Shown piece by piece: positions 5,375 to 6,688 of a stretch of 6,688 nt of DNA. The DNA lies in the NCBI GenBank assembly GCA_905236585.1, contig CAJOQZ010000114.1, positions 1 to 6,688 of the forward strand, given 5' to 3'. The position numbers and the translations under genes were made by a program. Under the pieces are notes generated by a model. That model worked only from the letters and a program-made list of their open reading frames with translations, was not told where the DNA came from and ran no database searches. Numbering within the stretch: position 1 is the stretch's first letter; the number at the start of each line of letters is the position of its first letter. This DNA comes from an uncultured Lachnospiraceae bacterium (lineage in GTDB: Bacteria; Bacillota; Clostridia; Lachnospirales; Lachnospiraceae).

Positions 5375-5550
5375 ACCTTACCCGCCTGATCGGTGATCGT
5401 CTGGAAGATATTGTTGACTAATGTCGTCAGTTGATCCTTAAAGATCAGCACAAGCCCGATAAGCACCACCAAAATCAATATCATCTCCACAACGCCGATT
5501 CCGTTTTCACTTGCAAATTTTCTTTGTATCATCTTTGCTATATTGTTCAT
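5371..5550 (-). CDS. Flp-like prepilin, 59 aa
   Basis: Translation from ATG 5550-5548 gives a 59-residue protein, the size typical of Flp pilins. It has a polar, basic leader (MNNIAKMIQRKFASENG) ending in Gly17. IGVVEM follows, so Glu22 is at +5 after the predicted cut, the class III prepilin signature. Position +6 is Met23 where many Flp pilins have Tyr. A hydrophobic helix (about 18-37, IGVVEMILILVVLIGLVLIF) and a short amphipathic tail (KDQLTTLVNNIFQTITDQAG) complete the protein. After cleavage by the peptidase encoded at 2094-2525 it should polymerise into the pilus or form a pseudopilus. AGGAGA at 5556-5561 lies 5 bases before the ATG. It sits 22 bp after the T2SF gene, and its stop overlaps the DUF5702-like start. 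A single copy is visible; whether this is the major pilin or a minor one cannot be decided here. Confidence 0.85.
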   Translation of the reverse strand: MNNIAKMIQRKFASENGIGVVEMILILVVLIGLVLIFKDQLTTLVNNIFQTITDQAGKV

Positions 5551-5555
5551 GGTTA

Positions 5556-5561
5556 TCTCCT
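5556..5561 (-). promoter_or_regulatory. Ribosome binding site of the Flp-like gene
   Basis: On the minus strand this reads AGGAGA, 5 bases before ATG 5550. It is one of the stronger sites in the window, as expected for a structural subunit made in excess, and it fixes the start of this very short gene. Confidence 0.65.
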
Positions 5562-5572
5562 GTTTTTTCTTT

Positions 5573-6688
5573 CTAAAAACTCATATTCATCATCGCCGGT
5601 GCGATCGTGATAATAAGCACGACGCCCAGCATCATCCCCATCGGCAAAAGTAGTTTCGTTGACGCTTCTTCCCCCAAAATCCGCGCCCGCACTTTTCTTG
5701 CCTCAAAACTTTCGAGTTCCTCTTTTTCCAGCTGCTCCTTCAGCTGGCGGTTCCCTTTTTTGATGTTCTGCGCCAGCATCATAGCAAGTTTGCTGTAAAG
5801 CTGATGGTCGCAGCGCATCCCGAATTTCCGATATGCCTGTGTTTCGCTTACGCCGTCCTCCATCTCCCGCGTCGCGATCACGATGGCGTCATACCCCGGA
5901 TGGGGGCTGCCCCGCTTATCCGGCATCTTCGTTTTATACTGCGCCGCAATCCGCTCGAATGCGCTTTTTACGCTGATTCCCGCAGATACGTACAAGGACA
6001 GCGCACTTACAATTTCGGGGTAGTCCTGCTCTAATGCCGCACTCCGTTTCAGGCGCTCCCGCCGCTTTTCTTCACCCTGTCCGAGTATCACGGCAACCCC
6101 GGCGACCATTCCCAGCAGCATCATTTCCTGCCCCCGGAAATTCCTCCGGCGTTTCCACGTCACTTCTTTGTCATCGATCTTCGTCGGAAGCAAAAGCGCA
6201 TCTCCTTCCGGGTCCTTCGCATCTGCGGCGTCAAGCGCCTGTGTCAGATAATAGGAAAAACCTTCCATGCTGTCTGCATCCGGCACGACCACCTGCACCG
6301 GAAACGTATAAACGCTCTCATAGCCGCTGCAGGCAAGAAGCGCCTGTGCATAGACGATCGTCGGTTCCTGTGCGTTTTCCAAATGTACGGCGCCGTCCTG
6401 CGCGATCAACGTCGGATTGCTGAAACTCCATGTCGCCTCCACCAATCCGCCGCAGTAGGTCTGCGCCACAAAAAGCGGTTTCGTAACGGCTTCGAGGCTG
6501 AGATTTGCCCCTGCAACGGAAGCATCTATCTCCTCCTTTGCCGCCTTTAAGTTCTCTGTTGCGCTTTTTTCGGATAAGGCTTGCTTCGTCACATGCACCG
6601 TCACCTCGTTCGTCAGATCTTCGCCGTCTGTAACGACCATCTTCTCATCCGTATCCCGGCCTTCATACGCGCTGCGCGGCAGCTGCCC
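5573..6688 (-). CDS. TadC/T2SF-like platform protein with degenerate Ig-like ectodomain, 5' end outside the window
   Basis: The frame is open to the right edge: 16 more codons precede the ATG at 6640, so that Met is probably internal. Counting from it, residues 25-119 resemble an atrophied bacterial Ig-like domain, with the pattern ANLSLEAV...ATWSFSNPTLIAQDGAV and a final strand YTFPVQVVV. After a linker, TM helix 1 is about 171-188 (QEMMLLGMVAGVAVILG). A basic stretch (EKRRERLKRS) comes next, then the T2SF-like cytoplasmic domain with EQDYPEIVSALSLYVSAGISVKSAFERIA (204-232), and the final helix LLLPMGMMLGVVLIITIAPAM (330-350). The protein ends five residues later. Such F-type proteins form the inner-membrane platform that couples the assembly ATPase to pilus growth. 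Only one T2SF domain is visible. The partner ATPase and other Tad genes should lie further right. It is followed 22 bp later by the Flp-like gene. Confidence 0.85.
   Translation of the reverse strand, partial: GQLPRSAYEGRDTDEKMVVTDGEDLTNEVTVHVTKQALSEKSATENLKAAKEEIDASVAGANLSLEAVTKPLFVAQTYCGGLVEATWSFSNPTLIAQDGAVHLENAQEPTIVYAQALLACSGYESVYTFPVQVVVPDADSMEGFSYYLTQALDAADAKDPEGDALLLPTKIDDKEVTWKRRRNFRGQEMMLLGMVAGVAVILGQGEEKRRERLKRSAALEQDYPEIVSALSLYVSAGISVKSAFERIAAQYKTKMPDKRGSPHPGYDAIVIATREMEDGVSETQAYRKFGMRCDHQLYSKLAMMLAQNIKKGNRQLKEQLEKEELESFEARKVRARILGEEASTKLLLPMGMMLGVVLIITIAPAMMNMSF

Noticed and set aside
6034..6423. 129-codon plus-strand open frame
   Set aside because: It lies opposite the well-supported T2SF gene, is Arg/Pro-rich, and matches no family.

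Overview
The window looks like a chromosomal segment of a Gram-positive Firmicute, most likely a Clostridia/Lachnospiraceae-type gut or environmental anaerobe. The evidence is AGGAGG-type ribosome binding sites in front of most genes, TTG starts, moderate GC, and a characteristic set of families: a DUF5702-type secreted protein, short TadE-like pseudopilins, a type II secretion F-like protein with a degenerate Ig-like domain, and an FHA protein with a DUF6382-type N-terminus. The genus cannot be fixed from sequence alone.

All recognisable genes lie on the minus strand, so transcription runs from high to low coordinates. In that order they are: the C-terminal part of a TadC/T2SF-type inner-membrane platform protein, open at the right edge (5573-6688); a 59-residue Flp-like pilin with a class III prepilin cleavage site (5371-5550); a 500-residue DUF5702-like surface or pseudopilin protein (3872-5374); a 578-bp non-coding block packed with inverted and tandem repeats (3294-3871); a TadE-like pseudopilin carrying two Cys/His modules at its C-terminus (2529-3293); an A24 prepilin peptidase (2094-2525); a 69-residue TadE-like pseudopilin (1892-2101); and an FHA-domain protein (662-1879). 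After a 99-bp gap come a 59-residue unknown protein (383-562) and the first 125 residues of a flavodoxin-like protein running off the left edge (1-377).

Together 662-6688 form one side of a Tad/Flp-type (type IVc) pilus or secretion locus. The peptidase would process the Flp-like pilin and the TadE-like pseudopilins. The T2SF protein would be the membrane platform for an assembly ATPase, expected upstream beyond the window. The FHA protein is a candidate regulator or scaffold. Junctions within this set are tight, from an 8-bp overlap to a 22-bp gap, except between the DUF5702-like gene and the larger tadE-like gene.

That exceptional 578-bp junction is the most unusual part of the window. It holds three hairpins that share a 26-bp loop core but have different, individually self-complementary stems, one of them in the opposite orientation. 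It also holds decayed fragments of the same family, a 174-bp element bounded by 30-bp imperfect inverted repeats (28/30), and three 17-bp tandem units that run into the DUF5702 stop codon.
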